Source of the DNA: Gemmatimonadaceae bacterium | GTDB taxonomy: Bacteria > Gemmatimonadota > Gemmatimonadetes > Gemmatimonadales > Gemmatimonadaceae | DNA length: 58,050 nt | Reading direction: 5' to 3' | NCBI GenBank assembly: GCA_025450035.1 | Contig: JANWIF010000011.1 | Location: forward strand, 1-58,050 | Shown: positions 41,721-52,170 of the stretch, one piece after another | How the letters are laid out: each line of letters starts with the position of its first letter | Numbering within the stretch: the stretch's first letter is position 1 | Translations under genes and position numbers: made by a program | The notes under the pieces: model-generated | What the model was told of the DNA's origin: nothing | Seen by the model: only the letters and a program-made list of their open reading frames with translations | The model's database searches: none

Positions 41721-42929
41721 ATGAGAAAAAAACTGATCGCGATCGCCATGCTGGCGTTGGCTACAGTGACAAGCGGCTATGTGGTCTATCGGCGCGCGCA
41801 CGGCGCGATCACGCCAGCGTATCGTACTGCCGCCGTTGAGCGCGGCAATGTGGAGTCGACCGTGTCCGCGACGGGTTCGCTCGGCGCCGTAACCACAGTC
41901 CAGGTCGGGACACAGGTGTCCGGGCAGGTCGCTGCCATCTATGTGGACTTCAATTCCAAAGTGAAGAAGGGACAGTTGATCGCGCGCATCGACCCGACGT
42001 TGCTGCAGCAAGCGGTCGCCGACGCGCAGACAGGCGTCGAACGCGCGGACGCGACGCTGCAGCAGACCAAGGCCGAGTTCGACCGCACCACGATGCTGCA
42101 CGACCAGCAGGTCGTGACCGATCAGGAGTTCAACACCGCGCAGCTCAACTATCAGGTCGCCAAGGCGAACGGCACGTCGGCGCAGATCGCGCTCGATAAG
42201 GCGCGCCAGAATCTGTCGTACACATCGATCTACGCGCCGATCGATGGCGTCGTGGTCGAACGCGACATCGACGTCGGCCAGACCGTCGCCGCAAGTCTTC
42301 AGGCGCCCCAGCTCTTCGTCATCGCCAAAGATCTCTCGCAGATGCAGATCCTGGCGACCGTCGATGAAAGCGACATCGGGCAGATCAGGGAGCAGCAGCC
42401 CGTGACTTTCACCGTGCAAGCGTATCCCGGCCGGACCTTCACCGGCACGGTGCGCCAGGTGCGCATCAATTCGACGACGGTCAACAACGTGGTGAACTAC
42501 ACCGCCGTCGTCACGGTGGGAAACCCGGATGGCAAACTGCTTCCCGGAATGACGGCGACGGTCAAGTTCCTCGTGGGTTCGGCGGACAGTGTCTTGACTG
42601 TGCCTAACGCCGCGCTCCGGTTCACGCCGGCTGCCGCACCGGCCGCGGGCGGAACGACGCGCACACGGACCGCGGCGCCCGGTACCGCCGGCGCCTCGAC
42701 CGCGACGCTATGGCAGGTCGATGCGCACGGCGCGCTGATCCCGCTGCCCGTGCACAAGGGACTGACCGATGGGACCCGCACGCAGGTAGCGGGCGCCGGC
42801 CTCGCCGCAGGTACGAAGGTGGTCACCGGTCTCGGCGCCGGCGCTGAGGCAACCACGCCCAGCGCCACGACCAAGAATCCGTTGCAGCCGCAGAGCACAT
42901 CGCGGCGCGGCCCGTCAGGTCCCTTTTAG
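41721..42929 (+). CDS. macA: MacA-like periplasmic adaptor (membrane fusion protein)
   Basis: The 402-residue adaptor of a tripartite efflux system begins with a signal anchor (KLIAIAMLALATVTSGYVVY). A split lipoyl domain follows (VQVGTQVSGQVAAIYVDFNSKVKKGQLIARIDP and LSYTSIYAPIDGVVVERDIDVGQTV) around an alpha-hairpin (AVADAQTGVERADATLQQTKAEFDR). A beta-barrel domain comes next (LQILATVDESDIGQIREQQPVTF; GKLLPGMTATVKF) and then a Thr/Ala-rich membrane-proximal tail. It would link the MacB pump to an outer-membrane channel, whose gene is not in this window. The ATG has GAGGAG at good spacing. It is first in a three-gene operon with the ATPase and permease genes. Confidence 0.9.
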   Translation: MRKKLIAIAMLALATVTSGYVVYRRAHGAITPAYRTAAVERGNVESTVSATGSLGAVTTVQVGTQVSGQVAAIYVDFNSKVKKGQLIARIDPTLLQQAVADAQTGVERADATLQQTKAEFDRTTMLHDQQVVTDQEFNTAQLNYQVAKANGTSAQIALDKARQNLSYTSIYAPIDGVVVERDIDVGQTVAASLQAPQLFVIAKDLSQMQILATVDESDIGQIREQQPVTFTVQAYPGRTFTGTVRQVRINSTTVNNVVNYTAVVTVGNPDGKLLPGMTATVKFLVGSADSVLTVPNAALRFTPAAAPAAGGTTRTRTAAPGTAGASTATLWQVDAHGALIPLPVHKGLTDGTRTQVAGAGLAAGTKVVTGLGAGAEATTPSATTKNPLQPQSTSRRGPSGPF

Positions 42930-42945
42930 GCAACGGGAGACACCC

Positions 42946-43722
42946 ATGTCTACACCAGTCATCGAACTTACCGGCGTCACGAAAGTCTACCAGATGGGGG
43001 AGACCGAAGTGTACGCGCTGCGAGGCGTGGACCTCTCCGTTTCCGCGGGAGAGATGATCGCGGTAATGGGATCCTCCGGGTCGGGGAAGTCGACCCTCAT
43101 GAATATCCTTGGCTGCCTCGATGTCCCGACCGCGGGGAGCTACATGCTTGATGGCATTCGCGTGAATGGCATGACTCGCAACGAACGCGCGGATCTGCGC
43201 AATCGGAAGCTCGGCTTCGTGTTCCAGGGGTTCAACTTGCTCCCGCGCACGACCGCCGTAGCAAACGTCGAGTTGCCACTGCTCTACGATCGCACCGGGC
43301 GCTTCACCAGCACTCGAGCACTCGCCGTCGAGGCGCTCACGCGCGTTGGACTCGGCGCGCGCCTCGAGCACCAGCCGAGCGAGCTGTCGGGTGGGCAGCA
43401 GCAACGCGTGGCTATCGCGCGAGCGCTCGTCACGCAACCCACGCTGCTTCTCGCCGATGAGCCCACCGGCAACCTCGATAGCAAGACGTCTATCGAGGTG
43501 ATGGCGCTGTTTCAGGAGCTCAACGAGCAGGGGATCACCGTGATCGTCGTGACCCACGAACCCGATATCGCGCAGTATGCGCACCGGGTTGTCGATGTGC
43601 GCGATGGGCGGATCTTGCGTGACCATGCCGTTGCCGCGCCTCGCCGCGCCGCGGACGATGTCCGAACGATCGATACCGATGCGGATGGGCTGCGTGCCAC
43701 CGCGTTGCAGGAGGTGGTATGA
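42946..43722 (+). CDS. ABC transporter ATPase of the MacB/LolD type
   Basis: This 258-residue ATP-binding subunit has Walker [18 protein letters not shown], the Q-loop [11 protein letters not shown], signature [16 protein letters not shown], Walker [14 protein letters not shown] and the H-loop [11 protein letters not shown]. The Y-x-M-G-E-x-E-V-x-A-L opening ([19 protein letters not shown]) is typical of MacB ATPases. It pairs with the permease encoded next, whose ATG overlaps its stop as ATGA, giving tight stoichiometry. In E. coli MacB these domains are fused in one chain, while here they are split, as in many Gram-positive and deep-branching bacteria. GGGAGA provides the ribosome site. Confidence 0.95.
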   Translation: MSTPVIELTGVTKVYQMGETEVYALRGVDLSVSAGEMIAVMGSSGSGKSTLMNILGCLDVPTAGSYMLDGIRVNGMTRNERADLRNRKLGFVFQGFNLLPRTTAVANVELPLLYDRTGRFTSTRALAVEALTRVGLGARLEHQPSELSGGQQQRVAIARALVTQPTLLLADEPTGNLDSKTSIEVMALFQELNEQGITVIVVTHEPDIAQYAHRVVDVRDGRILRDHAVAAPRRAADDVRTIDTDADGLRATALQEVV

Positions 43723-44936
43723 AAATCAACACGCTTCTCACCATGGCGACGAGCAGCATCCTCAAGAACAAGATGCGGACGATGCTCACAATGCTCGGCA
43801 TCGTGATTGGCGTCGGCGCCGTGATTGTGATGGTGGCCGTTGGCCATGGCGCGCAGTCGCAGATCGAGGCGCAGATCAAGAACCTGGGCACCAACCTGAT
43901 CGTCATCACCCCAGGCAGCAGTGCGGCGGGCGGTGCGAGCCAAGGTGCGCAGACGTTCAACCGCCTCACGATCGCCGATGCCGACAAGATCACCGCGGAA
44001 TCGACGCTGCTCTCCGCCGTGTCCCCCGTCATCGTGACGCGCACGCAGGTGATCACCGGATCGGGGAACTGGCGCACCGAAATCAATGGCGTGTCCACCG
44101 ACTACCTCACGATCCGCGATTGGAACGTGACCAGCGGCGCGCTGTTCACCAACGACGACGTGGTCGCCAACCGCAAGGTTGCGGTACTCGGCAGCACCAT
44201 CGTGAAGAATCTCTTCCCGGACAGCGATCCCGTTGGTTCGCAAATCCAGCTCGGCAACGTGCCGTTCACCGTCGTCGGCGTGCTCGCCCCCAAAGGGCAA
44301 ACGTCCAGCGGCGTGGATCAGGACGACATCGTGCTCGTTCCGTACACCACCGCCCAAGATCGCCTGAGCGGCTTCACCTTCCTGGGTCAAATTCTCGCCA
44401 GCGCGCAGTCGCCCACCGACATGACCGCCGCCCAGGACGAGATACGCAGCATCATGCGCGAGTCTCACGGCCTGCCGAACGGCGCTCCCGATGACTTTAC
44501 CGTGCGCGATCAGACGGCCATTGCGCAGGCCGCGACGAGCACGACATCGGTGATGACCGGCTTGCTCGCCGCCATCGCATCGATCTCGCTCGTGGTGGGC
44601 GGAATCGGTATCATGAACATCATGCTCGTCTCGGTCACGGAGCGGACGCGCGAGATCGGCATCCGGATGGCTATCGGCGCGCGCGGCTCTGATGTGTTGA
44701 CGCAATTTCTGGTCGAGAGCGTCGTCATGAGTTTGTTAGGCGGGCTGATCGGCCTCGCCGTCGGCTTCGGCGGAGCGGCACTCCTCGGCCACCTCATGGG
44801 CTGGAGCACCTCCACTCCGCTCATCGCGGTGGCGGCCGCCGTCGGATTCTCGGCTGCGGTCGGCATGTTCTTCGGGTTCTACCCTGCGCGCAAGGCCGCG
44901 GCGCTCGATCCGATCCAGGCCTTACGGTATGAATGA
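43719..44936 (+). CDS. MacB-type ABC permease
   Basis: This 405-residue inner-membrane permease begins with one transmembrane helix (MRTMLTMLGIVIGVGAVIVMVAVG-like). A periplasmic MacB core domain follows (SQIEAQIKNLGTNLIVITPG, SPVIVTRTQVITG, VAVLGSTIVKNLF). The three-helix FtsX domain comes last (TGLLAAIASISLVVGGIGIMNIMLVSVTERTREIGIRMAIGARGSDVLTQFL and the final AVGMFFGFYPARKAAALDPIQALRYE). It transmits ATP-driven movement to the adaptor rather than forming a conduit, as known for MacB. The last residues are diagnostic of the family. Translation is coupled to the ATPase through ATGA. One GTTAGGC copy encodes Leu-Gly in the second FtsX helix. Confidence 0.95.
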   Translation: MKINTLLTMATSSILKNKMRTMLTMLGIVIGVGAVIVMVAVGHGAQSQIEAQIKNLGTNLIVITPGSSAAGGASQGAQTFNRLTIADADKITAESTLLSAVSPVIVTRTQVITGSGNWRTEINGVSTDYLTIRDWNVTSGALFTNDDVVANRKVAVLGSTIVKNLFPDSDPVGSQIQLGNVPFTVVGVLAPKGQTSSGVDQDDIVLVPYTTAQDRLSGFTFLGQILASAQSPTDMTAAQDEIRSIMRESHGLPNGAPDDFTVRDQTAIAQAATSTTSVMTGLLAAIASISLVVGGIGIMNIMLVSVTERTREIGIRMAIGARGSDVLTQFLVESVVMSLLGGLIGLAVGFGGAALLGHLMGWSTSTPLIAVAAAVGFSAAVGMFFGFYPARKAAALDPIQALRYE

Positions 44937-44971
44937 TCACGCCGGACGGCTAGGTGATGCGGCCCCAACCG

Positions 44972-45574
<603 letters not shown>

Positions 45575-45954
45575 GTCGCTCGGGGAAGTTCGGTAAGCTC
45601 ACACGCCTGGAGATCCGTTAGTCGATCGCGTGTACCACGCCGGCGTCCACTCGTAACGCCGCTTCCGTCGTCGCCGATGCCGCCGCGCTGCAGATGTAGG
45701 TGATCACCGCGCGGATTACCGTCGCGCACCCATCGGCCGTACCGGGGTCAGCCGCAACCCCTTCTTTCCCGACACCAGGAACATCCTGACGATCCGATCC
45801 ACTGCCGGACCGCGCTGCTGGATAATAGTACGTACCACCATCGCGCGCGCCGAACTCGCCTCTTTCCAACGCCGGGCGCCATGGTAGTTTCCATCGTTCA
45901 AGAATGTCGTTGCAGGGCTCGGCTCCAGCCGAATCCCCCAGGAGGACCGTCGGT
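45575..45954. other. Intergenic region between divergent TMEM175 and DUF305 genes
   Basis: This 380-bp region has no protein-like frame that I trust. A short hairpin TCGGCT-cc-AGCCGA (45919-45932) lies just before the ribosome site of the DUF305 gene and could affect its translation. No convincing -35/-10 pair was found, although promoters for both flanking genes must lie here. Confidence 0.4.
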
Positions 45955-46659
45955 ATGACATCATCGCGCGCCCGCTGGATTGCCGCGGCCTTGCTCGCCG
46001 CGTGCGCCACGACGGCCTGCAAGAGCGCCTCTCCAAGCAAAAGCCAAGCCCCCACACCCGCACCGAACCCCGCCAACGGATTCGGTGAGCAGGGCGACCA
46101 GGCCGCCGTCGCTCGCGCCCGAGCGGACAGCGCCCGCTATCCGTACACCGCGGCGGATATTCAATTCATGACCGGCATGATTAGCCATCACGCCCAGGCT
46201 ATCGTGATGGCCGGGTGGGCACCGACTCACGGCGCCAGCGGCTCCCTGCTCGTTCTGTGCAAACGAATTATCAATGCCCAGCAGGACGAGATTCTGACAA
46301 TGCAGCAGTGGCTCCGCGATCGCAATCAACCGGTGCCTGAAGCCAAGGCCGTCCCGATGAAGATGATGATGAACGGCCACGAGCAGGAGATGCTGATGCC
46401 CGGCATGCTGAGCGAGGCGCAGATGAAACAACTCGACGCGGCGCGCGGTACGGAGTTCGACCGGCTGTTCCTCACCTTTATGATCCAGCACCACCGCGGT
46501 GCGATCTCGATGGTAAAGGACTTGTTCGATACCTACGGTGCTGCCCAGGATGAACTGACGTTCAAGTTGGCCTCCGACATCAACGTCGATCAGACCACCG
46601 AGATCGCACGAATGCAGCGAATGCTGTTCGCCGTCTCCCTCGAGAGCTCTTCCCAATGA
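45955..46659 (+). CDS. DUF305 lipoprotein (His/Met-rich, possible metal binding)
   Basis: This exported protein (234 residues) has a lipobox-like LLAAC near residue 16 and two DUF305 signature segments: AADIQFMTGMISHHAQAIVMAGWA and FDRLFLTFMIQHHRGAISMVKDLF, each with a paired HH. The central region is Met-rich (PMKMMMNGHEQEMLMPGM). DUF305 members include copper-binding periplasmic proteins, so a copper role is plausible. ATG at 45955 has GGAGGA eight bases upstream. The LVIVD lipoprotein gene follows 50 bp downstream on the same strand with its own ribosome site, making a two-gene operon. Confidence 0.9.
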   Translation: MTSSRARWIAAALLAACATTACKSASPSKSQAPTPAPNPANGFGEQGDQAAVARARADSARYPYTAADIQFMTGMISHHAQAIVMAGWAPTHGASGSLLVLCKRIINAQQDEILTMQQWLRDRNQPVPEAKAVPMKMMMNGHEQEMLMPGMLSEAQMKQLDAARGTEFDRLFLTFMIQHHRGAISMVKDLFDTYGAAQDELTFKLASDINVDQTTEIARMQRMLFAVSLESSSQ

Positions 46660-46709
46660 TCACCCTGTTGTCGACCGTCCTTCTGCTCCACTCATAAGAG
46701 GAATCCGTT

Positions 46710-48734
46710 ATGGCATTCGCGTTTCACCCACGCCCGCTGCGGGGGCGATCGGTCGCTGCCCCCCGCCAGTCGCTCCTGCTCGCAATCACACTGATGTCCG
46801 TGGCGGCGTGCGCGCGGTCAATGTCGTCGTCGCTCGCCAACAGTGCGTCGCCTGCCAACGACATGTCCACTACTCCGCCAAACCCTGATCCACGCGTCGG
46901 ACTCCACGCGGGCCTCATGAACGCTGGAGAAGCCTCGTGGAATCTGAACGTGCTCTCGCAAACTCCGCCGTCGCCGAAGTTCCTGGGGATCACCAATTCC
47001 GACCTGGCCTTCATCGGCAACTACGCCATTCAGGGCAGCTACAACGGGTACCAGGTGTGGGATATCTCGAATCCGAGCCGCCCCGTCCTCAAAACGGCAT
47101 ACCTGTGCCCGGCGTCACAGAGCGATGTATCGGTCTACCAGAACCTGCTCTTCGTCTCCGGTGAAGGACTCTCCGGCCGCCTCGACTGCGGTACCGAGGG
47201 CGTCAAGGACACCGTCAGCAAGGAACGCCTGCGCGGGCTCCGGATCTTCGACATCAGCGACATCGCCAATCCGAAGTACGTTGGCAACGTGCAGACCTGC
47301 CGCGGCTCGCACACGCACACGTTGCTCGTGGATCCCGCGGACAAAGAGAACGTCTACGTCTACATCTCGGGTTCGGCACGCGTGCGCTCGTCTAACGAGC
47401 TCGCCGGCTGCGTGAGCGCCGCGCCGGACAAGGATCCCAACTCGGCCCTGTTCCGCATTGAAGTCATCAAGGTGCCGCTCGCGCATCCCGAACAGGCGGC
47501 GATCGTCAGCTCGCCGCGCATTTTCAACGATCTCGTGGCGCCGCCCAAGCACGGCCAGGCATCGGCGGATCTCGCCGAGGTCGCAGCCGCCAAAGCGAAG
47601 GGTGCGTTCATCGCGGATGTGATGGGTGAGCAGATGGTCCTGCCGTCGGGCTTCACCAATCGGATGCTGGACAGCGTCGTGAAGGCACGAAATGGTACTG
47701 GCGCGCCGACCGGTGCCGACAGCGCCGCCTTGCGCGAAGCGATCCCTGGCATGATCGCGAAGATGATTGGCGCCCAACCGAACGGAAATGGACCCCGTCC
47801 TGGTCCCACTCAGTGCCATGACATCACGGTCTATCCGGCGATCGGACTGGCCGGCGGCGCCTGTGAGGGCTACGGGATGTTGCTCGACATCCACGACCCC
47901 GCACACCCGGTGCGGCTCGACGCGGTCTCCGATTCGAATTTTTCGTATTGGCACTCGGCAACGTTCAATAACGACGGCACCAAGGTGTTGTTCACCGATG
48001 AATGGGGCGGCGGTGGCCAGCCAAAGTGTCGTGCTACCGATCCCCGTGATTGGGGCGCCGACGCGATCTTCACGCTCGTCGATGGAAAGATGAAGTTCCA
48101 GAGCTACTACAAGCTGCCGGCACCGCAGACCTCGCAAGAAAACTGCGTGGCCCACAACGGCTCGCTGATTCCCATTCCTGGACGTGATGTGATGGTGCAG
48201 GCGTGGTATCAGGGCGGCATCTCGGTGTTCGATTGGACCGATGCCGCGCACCCCAAAGAGATCGCCTTCTTCGACCGCGGTCCGATCGACTCCACGCGCA
48301 TGGAGAGCGGCGGCTCGTGGTCCGCGTACTGGTACAACGGCGTCATCGTGAGCTCCGAGATTGCGCGCGGCCTCGACATCTTCGAGCTGAAGCCCAGCGG
48401 ATTCATCTCGCAGAATGAGATCGATGCGGCAAAGTCCGTGCACCTCGCGTACTTCAACACGCAGGGCCAGCCCAAGCTCGTCTGGTCGCCCAGTTTCGCG
48501 CTGGCGGGCGCCTATGTCGATCAATTGGCACGCTCGAACGGACTCGGCGCAGACCGGATCGCCGCTGTGCGCTCTGCGCTCGCCGGCGCCCAGAAGGCAT
48601 CTGGCGCGCAGCGCAGTGATGCGCTGACGGCGCTCGCGTCGCAGTTGGACAGTGAGGCCGGCGGCTCGAGCGATGCGGCCAAGGTCAAAACACTCGCCGG
48701 CGCCGTGAGAGACTTGGCCGGCACGTCGCGCTGA
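46710..48734 (+). CDS. LVIVD-repeat lipoprotein, large
   Basis: The 674-residue protein has a lipoprotein-type signal (LLLAITLMSVAAC, Cys34) and a beta-propeller with LVIVD-like repeats (YNGYQVWDISNPSRPVLKT, LRIFDISDIANPKYVGNVQ, GYGMLLDIHDPAHPVRLDAV, GGISVFDWTDAAHPKEIAFF, GLDIFELKPSGFISQ). An insertion near residues 280-370 is helical. The C-terminal 100 residues form an Ala-rich helical tail. AGGA lies seven bases before the ATG. It follows the DUF305 gene, repeating the pairing of an LVIVD propeller with a metal-related exported protein seen at 12-16 kb. Function is unproven; a scaffold or binding role in the envelope is my inference. Confidence 0.86.
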   Translation: MAFAFHPRPLRGRSVAAPRQSLLLAITLMSVAACARSMSSSLANSASPANDMSTTPPNPDPRVGLHAGLMNAGEASWNLNVLSQTPPSPKFLGITNSDLAFIGNYAIQGSYNGYQVWDISNPSRPVLKTAYLCPASQSDVSVYQNLLFVSGEGLSGRLDCGTEGVKDTVSKERLRGLRIFDISDIANPKYVGNVQTCRGSHTHTLLVDPADKENVYVYISGSARVRSSNELAGCVSAAPDKDPNSALFRIEVIKVPLAHPEQAAIVSSPRIFNDLVAPPKHGQASADLAEVAAAKAKGAFIADVMGEQMVLPSGFTNRMLDSVVKARNGTGAPTGADSAALREAIPGMIAKMIGAQPNGNGPRPGPTQCHDITVYPAIGLAGGACEGYGMLLDIHDPAHPVRLDAVSDSNFSYWHSATFNNDGTKVLFTDEWGGGGQPKCRATDPRDWGADAIFTLVDGKMKFQSYYKLPAPQTSQENCVAHNGSLIPIPGRDVMVQAWYQGGISVFDWTDAAHPKEIAFFDRGPIDSTRMESGGSWSAYWYNGVIVSSEIARGLDIFELKPSGFISQNEIDAAKSVHLAYFNTQGQPKLVWSPSFALAGAYVDQLARSNGLGADRIAAVRSALAGAQKASGAQRSDALTALASQLDSEAGGSSDAAKVKTLAGAVRDLAGTSR

Positions 48735-48832
48735 CAAGCGGTCCACCCGAAAGCTGCCCGTTAGGCGCCAGTGCGTTTGCCCATTCGGGGCGTGCACGGG
48801 CGCCGTTCGGCGCGCACCGTATTCCCCGACGC

Positions 48833-50293
48833 ATGAGGTTCGCAATGTTCCGTCGTACCGTCCCGTTACTCGTTGCGGTCGCGCTCGCCATGCTCACGTC
48901 GCGTACCACGGCGGCCGGCCAATCGTCGCGAATGGCCGAGGGTGTGTCGCCGTCCATGCTTCTGAGCCCGCCCCTCGACCTGGCCGCATTGGACAGCACC
49001 ATCCGGGCGTACATCACCGCGAAGCATCTCGTGGGACTCTCGGTGGGTGTGGCGCAGGGGGACAAGATCGTCTTCGCCCGCGGCTACGGTCTCTCGAAGC
49101 TCGCAACGACCGATACCGTCTCGCCGCAGACGATGTTCGCCATCGGATCGGTCACCAAACAGTTCACCTGTTCGCTGGCGCTGCTGCTCCAGCAAGACGG
49201 CAAGCTGTCGATGAGCGATCCGGTGTCGAAGTACTATCCCAAGTTGACGCGCGCCGGCGATATCACGCTGCTCGACCTCGGGCAGCACGTCTCCGGATAT
49301 CGCGACTATTACCCGCTGGATTTCGTGGATCGCGAGATGGGCAAGGCCGCGACCGCCGACGCGATTATCGACGAGTACGCCACCCGGCCGCTGGACTTCG
49401 AGCCTGGCACGCGGTGGTCGTACAGCAACACGAACTTCATCATCCTCGGCCGCGTGATCGAAATGGCCGGCGGAAAGCCGTACTCGACGCAGCTCGAGGA
49501 GCGCATCCTCCATCCCCTCGGTATGTCGCACACGCGCTTCGATCCGTCGCGAACGGGGCCCGACGCCGCGCACATGGCGTCGGGCTACACCACCTTCGCG
49601 CTCAGCGGGCCCGTGCCCGCCACTCCGGAAGCGAACGGTTGGGCAGGCACCGCCGGCGCCATCTGGTCGACGCCGAGCGACTTGCTGCAGTGGGATCTGG
49701 GACTGGTCGATGGCACGGTGTTGTCACCGGCGTCGTACCACGACCTCACGACGGCGCGCCGCCTGAGCGACGGCCGTTCGACCGGCTACGGCTGCGGCGA
49801 TGGAGTGAACGACCGCGGCGAAGCGATCGTACTCTCGCACGGTGGGGCCGTGAGCGGATTCGTGGCCCAAAACACAGTGATTCCGGCCACGCGTTCCGCG
49901 GTCGTGATGCTCGCCAACACGGACTTCGGTGCGTTAGGCGAGTTGAATGCAGTGATCGTGGCCAAGCTTATGCCGCGAGTCGACGTGCCCCTGATCGCCG
50001 GCCCGCCGGCGCTCAGCGCAGCCACCGCGATGCTCGCGCAGTTGCAAGCGGGGGCCGTCGACCGTACGACGCTTGGCGACGACTACAGTGCCTATCTCAC
50101 TCCCGCATTGTTGGCGGGCGCGCGCCACACGCTCGCCGGTCCGATCACCGGCCTCACGCTCGCACGCACGGCAGAACGTGGCGGCATGGAAGTGACCGCG
50201 TTCCGCTTCGCGCTCGGCGCGCGACCGGCCCAGGCGCTCATGTACCGCACACCGGACGGCAAGATCCAGGAATTCGCCATTTCCGTCCCGTAG
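48833..50293 (+). CDS. Beta-lactamase-fold serine hydrolase, exported
   Basis: This 486-residue protein has a signal peptide (VPLLVAVALAMLTSRTTAAG) and the class C beta-lactamase fold. Active-site elements are IGSVTKQFTCSLALLL (SxxK), WSYSNTNFIILGRVI (YxN) and VLSHGGAVSGFVA (HGG in place of KTG). The residues around the active site fit peptidase or esterase members rather than true beta-lactamases. A beta-rich C-terminal tail of about 100 residues follows. ATG at 48833, or ATG four codons later; neither has a strong ribosome site. It is convergent with the amidase gene, 14 bp between stops, and may be read from the LVIVD gene upstream. Confidence 0.92.
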   Translation: MRFAMFRRTVPLLVAVALAMLTSRTTAAGQSSRMAEGVSPSMLLSPPLDLAALDSTIRAYITAKHLVGLSVGVAQGDKIVFARGYGLSKLATTDTVSPQTMFAIGSVTKQFTCSLALLLQQDGKLSMSDPVSKYYPKLTRAGDITLLDLGQHVSGYRDYYPLDFVDREMGKAATADAIIDEYATRPLDFEPGTRWSYSNTNFIILGRVIEMAGGKPYSTQLEERILHPLGMSHTRFDPSRTGPDAAHMASGYTTFALSGPVPATPEANGWAGTAGAIWSTPSDLLQWDLGLVDGTVLSPASYHDLTTARRLSDGRSTGYGCGDGVNDRGEAIVLSHGGAVSGFVAQNTVIPATRSAVVMLANTDFGALGELNAVIVAKLMPRVDVPLIAGPPALSAATAMLAQLQAGAVDRTTLGDDYSAYLTPALLAGARHTLAGPITGLTLARTAERGGMEVTAFRFALGARPAQALMYRTPDGKIQEFAISVP

Positions 50294-50307
50294 CACGGAT
50301 GCCGGCG

Positions 50308-52149
50308 TCAGAACCCCGGCGGCGTCTCATTCCGTACGCCTAACGCACGTTCGAGCGCCAGTCCCGCTCGCGCAACGGTTCCTTCATCGAACAACTTCCC
50401 GATGAATGTGACGCCGTGCGGTACGCGCCGCGGCGGCGAGAACTTTGGCAGCGGATGCGCCGGGTCGGGGGCCCAATCGCTGCGGGCCTCGTTGACTTCG
50501 ACGAAGCCGGTGCGCAGGGTCAGGGATGGATGGCCGGTGAAGTTGGAGATCACCAGCATCTCGTCGCGCAGCGATGGTACGAGGAGCACGTCCACGGTCG
50601 TGAAGATGCGCGCCATCTCCTGCGCCACCTTCCGCCGAAACCGATCCGCCTGTACAAAATCCACCGCCGACAGAAAGCGTGCGCTTCGGAACAGGTTAGG
50701 CCATGCGTCGGGCGTCTGAACACGAAGCTGGCTCATCTGTCCGCTCAACGTCAGTTCCTCGAACGCGGCGGCCGCTTCGGCGAACAGGATGACGTTGAGC
50801 GAGTCGTACGGCCAATCCGGAAGCGCGACCTCGGTCGGCACCATGCCCAACTTGCCAACCGATTCCAGTGTCGCGCGGTCCACATCGGTGGCGGGGCTCT
50901 CCTTCATCCACGCGGGGATGTAGCCCACGCGCAGACCCTTCGCCGATGCCCCGGCATCGAAGTCCAGCCGGCTGGGAACACTCTCCACGTCGCCGGCGTC
51001 GGGACCGGAAATGGCATGCAACACGAGCATGGTGTCCTCGACGCTCCGTGCCATCGGGCCGAGTTTGTCGAGCGACCAACAGAGCGTCATGGCGCCCGTG
51101 CGCGGCACCCGGCCGTACGTTGGGCGCAGACCCGTCACGCCGCAGCGCATACTCGGGCTGACGATGCTTCCTCCGGTCTCGCTGCCTATGGCGAATCCGA
51201 CCAATCCTGCTCCGGTCGCGGCGCCGGGTCCCGCGCTCGAACCGGATGAGCCTTCTTCCAGCAGCCACGGGTTCATGGTCTGCCCGCCGAACCAGATATC
51301 ATTGAGCGCGAGCGCGCCCATGCTCAACTTGGCCACTAACACCGCCCCAGCATCACGCAACCGGCTCACGACCGCGGCATCGGCTGTGGGCACCCGGTTT
51401 CTGTACGGCTCGGCACCATACGTAGTGGCGATGCCCGCAGTGTCCAACAAGTCCTTTCCACCCCAGGGAATCCCGTGCAGCGGTCCGCGATAGTGGCCGG
51501 CCGCAATCTCCGCATCGGCCTTCTTGGCCTGCGCGAGCGCCAGATCGCGCGTGAGCGTGATCACACAGCGCAACCGAGGATCGAACCGCTGTAGTCGCTC
51601 CAGATAGATGTTCGTTAGGCGCTCGGAGCTGAGCCGGCGCGCTTCGATCCAGCGCGAGAGTCGAGTTACGGGCGCGAAGGCGATCTCCGCGTCGCTGGAT
51701 GGCAGCGGACCAGGATCGGCGGTGCCGCGAACGAAGCGGTCGCGTCCGGAGGCAGGCCCCGCATGGTCGCTCGCGAGCACCGGGTCCCAGCGTGTCGCCG
51801 GCGACACACCCGGTTCAAGCGCAATCTTGCGCGGACCCGTGCGTCGCTCGAGGTAGGGCGCCATCGCTTGCGGCCAGCTTGCCGCGGCCATGGTCCGCTC
51901 GGCATCGCTCAGCTCGACCTGCGACAGCTTTTCCGCCTCCAGGAACGTTGCGGGCGACACCTTGGGCCCAACGGCGGGCGCCGAGGCAAAGGTCGGCGGC
52001 GCGCCGGCGGGAGCCGCACTAGCCCCACTAGCCGCACCAGCCGCGCCGGCAGCGTTAGGAGTGGGCTTTTCTGCCTGGTCACGACACGCGATGGCCGCAC
52101 TCAGCAGACCAAGCGGCGCACGGATCAGAAATTGTCTGCGCGAATTCAC
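50308..52149 (-). CDS. Amidase signature family enzyme, exported
   Basis: This 613-residue hydrolase of the amidase signature family has a twin-arginine-like leader (NSRRQFLIRAPLGLLSAAIA) ending in a possible lipobox Cys. An Ala/Pro-rich linker precedes the amidase domain. The Ser-cisSer-Lys triad is visible: Lys232 in GIPWGGKDLLDT, the cis-Ser in EEGSSGSSAGPGAATGAG near residue 305, and the nucleophile Ser328 in IGSETGGSIVSPS. The Gly/Ser signature region is complete. Substrates of exported members are largely unknown. Translation starts at GTG 52147-52149 with GGAGAGG just upstream. Three GTTAGGC-motif copies fall inside it, in three different codon contexts (Leu-Gly, Pro-Asn, Leu-Thr). Confidence 0.93.
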   Translation of the reverse strand: MNSRRQFLIRAPLGLLSAAIACRDQAEKPTPNAAGAAGAASGASAAPAGAPPTFASAPAVGPKVSPATFLEAEKLSQVELSDAERTMAAASWPQAMAPYLERRTGPRKIALEPGVSPATRWDPVLASDHAGPASGRDRFVRGTADPGPLPSSDAEIAFAPVTRLSRWIEARRLSSERLTNIYLERLQRFDPRLRCVITLTRDLALAQAKKADAEIAAGHYRGPLHGIPWGGKDLLDTAGIATTYGAEPYRNRVPTADAAVVSRLRDAGAVLVAKLSMGALALNDIWFGGQTMNPWLLEEGSSGSSAGPGAATGAGLVGFAIGSETGGSIVSPSMRCGVTGLRPTYGRVPRTGAMTLCWSLDKLGPMARSVEDTMLVLHAISGPDAGDVESVPSRLDFDAGASAKGLRVGYIPAWMKESPATDVDRATLESVGKLGMVPTEVALPDWPYDSLNVILFAEAAAAFEELTLSGQMSQLRVQTPDAWPNLFRSARFLSAVDFVQADRFRRKVAQEMARIFTTVDVLLVPSLRDEMLVISNFTGHPSLTLRTGFVEVNEARSDWAPDPAHPLPKFSPPRRVPHGVTFIGKLFDEGTVARAGLALERALGVRNETPPGF

Positions 52150-52170
52150 GGCACCTCTCCAAGTAACGTT

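Noticed and set aside
41721-44936. MacA-MacB-type operon as a novel system
   Set aside because: Domain order, motifs and coupling are ordinary for split MacB systems; only its regulatory spacer is unusual.
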